Source: CBDUBS01 sp965365445
GTDB taxonomy: Bacteria > Bacteroidota > Rhodothermia > Rhodothermales > DASSAV01
Direction of reading: 5' to 3'
Assembly (NCBI GenBank): GCA_965365445.1
Contig: CBDUBS010000047.1
Location: 1 to 22,151 of the forward strand
DNA length: 22,151 nt
The notes beneath the pieces were generated by a model that was not told where the DNA came from, made no database searches, and saw only the letters and a list, made by a program, of their open reading frames with translations. Positions 20,803 through 22,151 of this stretch are shown here, in pieces. Within the stretch, counting starts at the first letter, position 1. Every line of letters starts with the position of its first letter. The position numbers were made by a program, and so were the translations under genes.

Positions 20803-22151
20803 ATGAAAGCGGTCTGGATTTTTGTGCTCGCAACCGTCACCCTTTCGCTCACAGGGTGCCGCGCGGCTCGCCTGCCTCACCCTTCGGGCGCGACCTACTA
20901 TGTAGATGCCGGGGCGGGAAACGACGAGCGGGAGGGCACGTCTCCCGGAACCGCCTGGAAAAGCCTGGAGCGGGTCAATGCAGCCACGTTCAAACCTGGC
21001 GACCGCATCCTGTTCAAGCGAGGTACCCGGCATCTCGGGCGGCTCCAGCCGAAAGGATCGGGCAGAGCAGGCTCTCCCATAGTTATCGATGCCTATGGAA
21101 AGGGAGCCCTTCCCCGTATCGACGCGGAAGGCGCCCATCTCGAAACCCTGTTGCTCTACAACGTCGAGCACTGGGAGGTAAACAACCTGGAACTGACCAA
21201 CAACGGCCCGGAACGGCAGCCATACCGGGCCGGCGTGCGGGTGAAAATCGATAACTTCGGAACGGCGCACCACATCCACTTGAAAAACCTGTTCGTTCAC
21301 GACGTGAACGGAAGCAATGTAAAGGCGGAAGGAGGAGGAACGGGCATTACCGCCGATAACTCGGGCGACCGCATACCGAGCCGCTTCGATGACCTGCTTA
21401 TCGAGTCTTGCCGCCTGCTGCGCACCGACCGGGATGCCATCGCGGTGCGAAGCGAGCACAAGGACCGGCAGACCAACTGGTTCCCCAATCGGAACGTCGT
21501 CATCCGAGGCAACGTGCTCGAAGATTTCGGCGGCGACGGAATCGTGCCGCGCGGTTGTTCCGGAGCCCTCATCGAATACAATACCCTTCGGAACGGGCGT
21601 ATGCGCTGTCCGGATTATGCGGCCGGTATCTGGCCGCACAGCAGCGACAGCACCATAATTCAGTTCAACGAGGTTTCCGGTATGCTCGGTACGAAAGACG
21701 GTATGGCGTTCGACTCCGACGGGAACACCCGCCATACTCTTTTCCAGTATAACTACAGCCACGATAACGACGGCGGCTTCTACATGGTATGCGGGGGAGA
21801 AACCAACAAGGGCAACGTATTCCGCTACAACGTGAGCCAGAACGACGGCCACCGCCTGTTCTATATCACGGGTCCGATGACCGGAATCGAGATATATAAT
21901 AACGTAGTCTATACCCGTCCCGGCCTGGACGTGTGGGCCGTCTGGCCCGGCGGTGGGCGCAACGGTTTTGCCGACAGCGTGCACTTTGCCAATAACATTT
22001 TCTACCTCGAAGGAAGGGCCGAATACAACCTCGGAGGAATAACGAACCTGGTTTTCGAGAACAACCTGTTCTTCGGAAACCACGTCAACCCGCCGCCCGA
22101 CATCCGGCCGGTAACGGGCGATCCGTTGTGGGTATCGCCCGGCGGCGCCGG
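20803..22151 (+). CDS. Right-handed beta-helix lipoprotein, 3' end outside the window
   Basis: The frame is open from ATG 20803 to the right edge (449 full codons), so the gene is partial. A lipoprotein signal is clear: MKAVWIFVLATVTLSLTGC, with Cys19. The start of the mature domain, YYVDAGAGNDEREGTSPGTAWKSLE...GDRILFKRG, is the usual N-terminal cap of secreted beta-helix proteins. Repeated turns with asparagine-rich ladders follow, such as VVIRGNVLEDFGGDGI, ALIEYNTLRNG, TIIQFNEVSG, TLFQYNYSHDNDGGFY and VFRYNVSQNDG. Such proteins are polysaccharide lyases, hydrolases or binding proteins; no catalytic residues can be assigned by eye. Sixteen base pairs separate it from the fucosidase gene, so they are likely co-transcribed and act on the same glycan. 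The 456-codon open frame on the opposite strand is its shadow. Confidence 0.88.
   Translation, partial: MKAVWIFVLATVTLSLTGCRAARLPHPSGATYYVDAGAGNDEREGTSPGTAWKSLERVNAATFKPGDRILFKRGTRHLGRLQPKGSGRAGSPIVIDAYGKGALPRIDAEGAHLETLLLYNVEHWEVNNLELTNNGPERQPYRAGVRVKIDNFGTAHHIHLKNLFVHDVNGSNVKAEGGGTGITADNSGDRIPSRFDDLLIESCRLLRTDRDAIAVRSEHKDRQTNWFPNRNVVIRGNVLEDFGGDGIVPRGCSGALIEYNTLRNGRMRCPDYAAGIWPHSSDSTIIQFNEVSGMLGTKDGMAFDSDGNTRHTLFQYNYSHDNDGGFYMVCGGETNKGNVFRYNVSQNDGHRLFYITGPMTGIEIYNNVVYTRPGLDVWAVWPGGGRNGFADSVHFANNIFYLEGRAEYNLGGITNLVFENNLFFGNHVNPPPDIRPVTGDPLWVSPGGA

Noticed and set aside
20713..22083. A 456-codon open frame on the - strand
   Set aside because: The + strand frame encodes a lipoprotein signal and a clear beta-helix repeat pattern through the whole stretch; the - strand frame has no recognisable domain.

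Overview
The window looks like a piece of a GC-rich chromosome from the Bacteroidota/Rhodothermota side of the tree (a Rhodothermales-type bacterium is my best guess). The basis is a TonB-dependent receptor followed by a surface-type beta-propeller lipoprotein, short SPOR and beta-helix lipoproteins, a single-chain glycine decarboxylase, few clear Shine-Dalgarno sites, and a GH29 fucosidase plus beta-helix pair of the polysaccharide-utilisation kind. The assignment comes from gene content and style, not from a marker-gene comparison. I see no tRNA, rRNA, CRISPR array or insertion sequence. The coding style is uniform; the only clear selfish element is an intein.

Layout. 1-3826 (+): the 3' part of gcvP, a small membrane-anchored coiled-coil protein, and an MBL/beta-CASP nuclease. 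3829-6201 (-): an SLT-type lytic transglycosylase-like protein and a SPOR lipoprotein, convergent with the nuclease (2-bp gap). 6202-10029 (+): a cobalamin riboswitch controlling btuB, a BtuG-like beta-propeller lipoprotein and a tiny Bfd-like [2Fe-2S] protein. 10129-12407 (+): a PIG-L deacetylase and a CCA-adding/poly(A) polymerase-type nucleotidyltransferase. 12444-13972 (-): a kinase-fold-like protein of unknown function and a 132-residue unknown. 13973-15283: mostly non-coding and rich in hairpins, containing a gene for an extremely acidic 89-residue protein, a good terminator and the structured leader of nrdJ. 15284-19432 (+): an adenosylcobalamin-dependent class II ribonucleotide reductase interrupted by a 369-residue intein, ended by a strong terminator. 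19698-22151 (+): a GH29 alpha-L-fucosidase and a beta-helix lipoprotein that runs off the right edge.

How it works together. Vitamin B12 is the connecting theme. The riboswitch operon should import cobalamin when it is scarce, and NrdJ, about 5 kb away, needs adenosylcobalamin to make deoxynucleotides. The small [2Fe-2S] protein co-transcribed with the uptake genes is the most interesting functional loose end. The riboswitch expression platform can be read at base level: the 3' strand of aptamer P1 is shared with an antiterminator that competes with a terminator ending one base before the btuB start codon. In NrdJ the intein sits exactly at the expected radical cysteine, so the enzyme can only be active after splicing.
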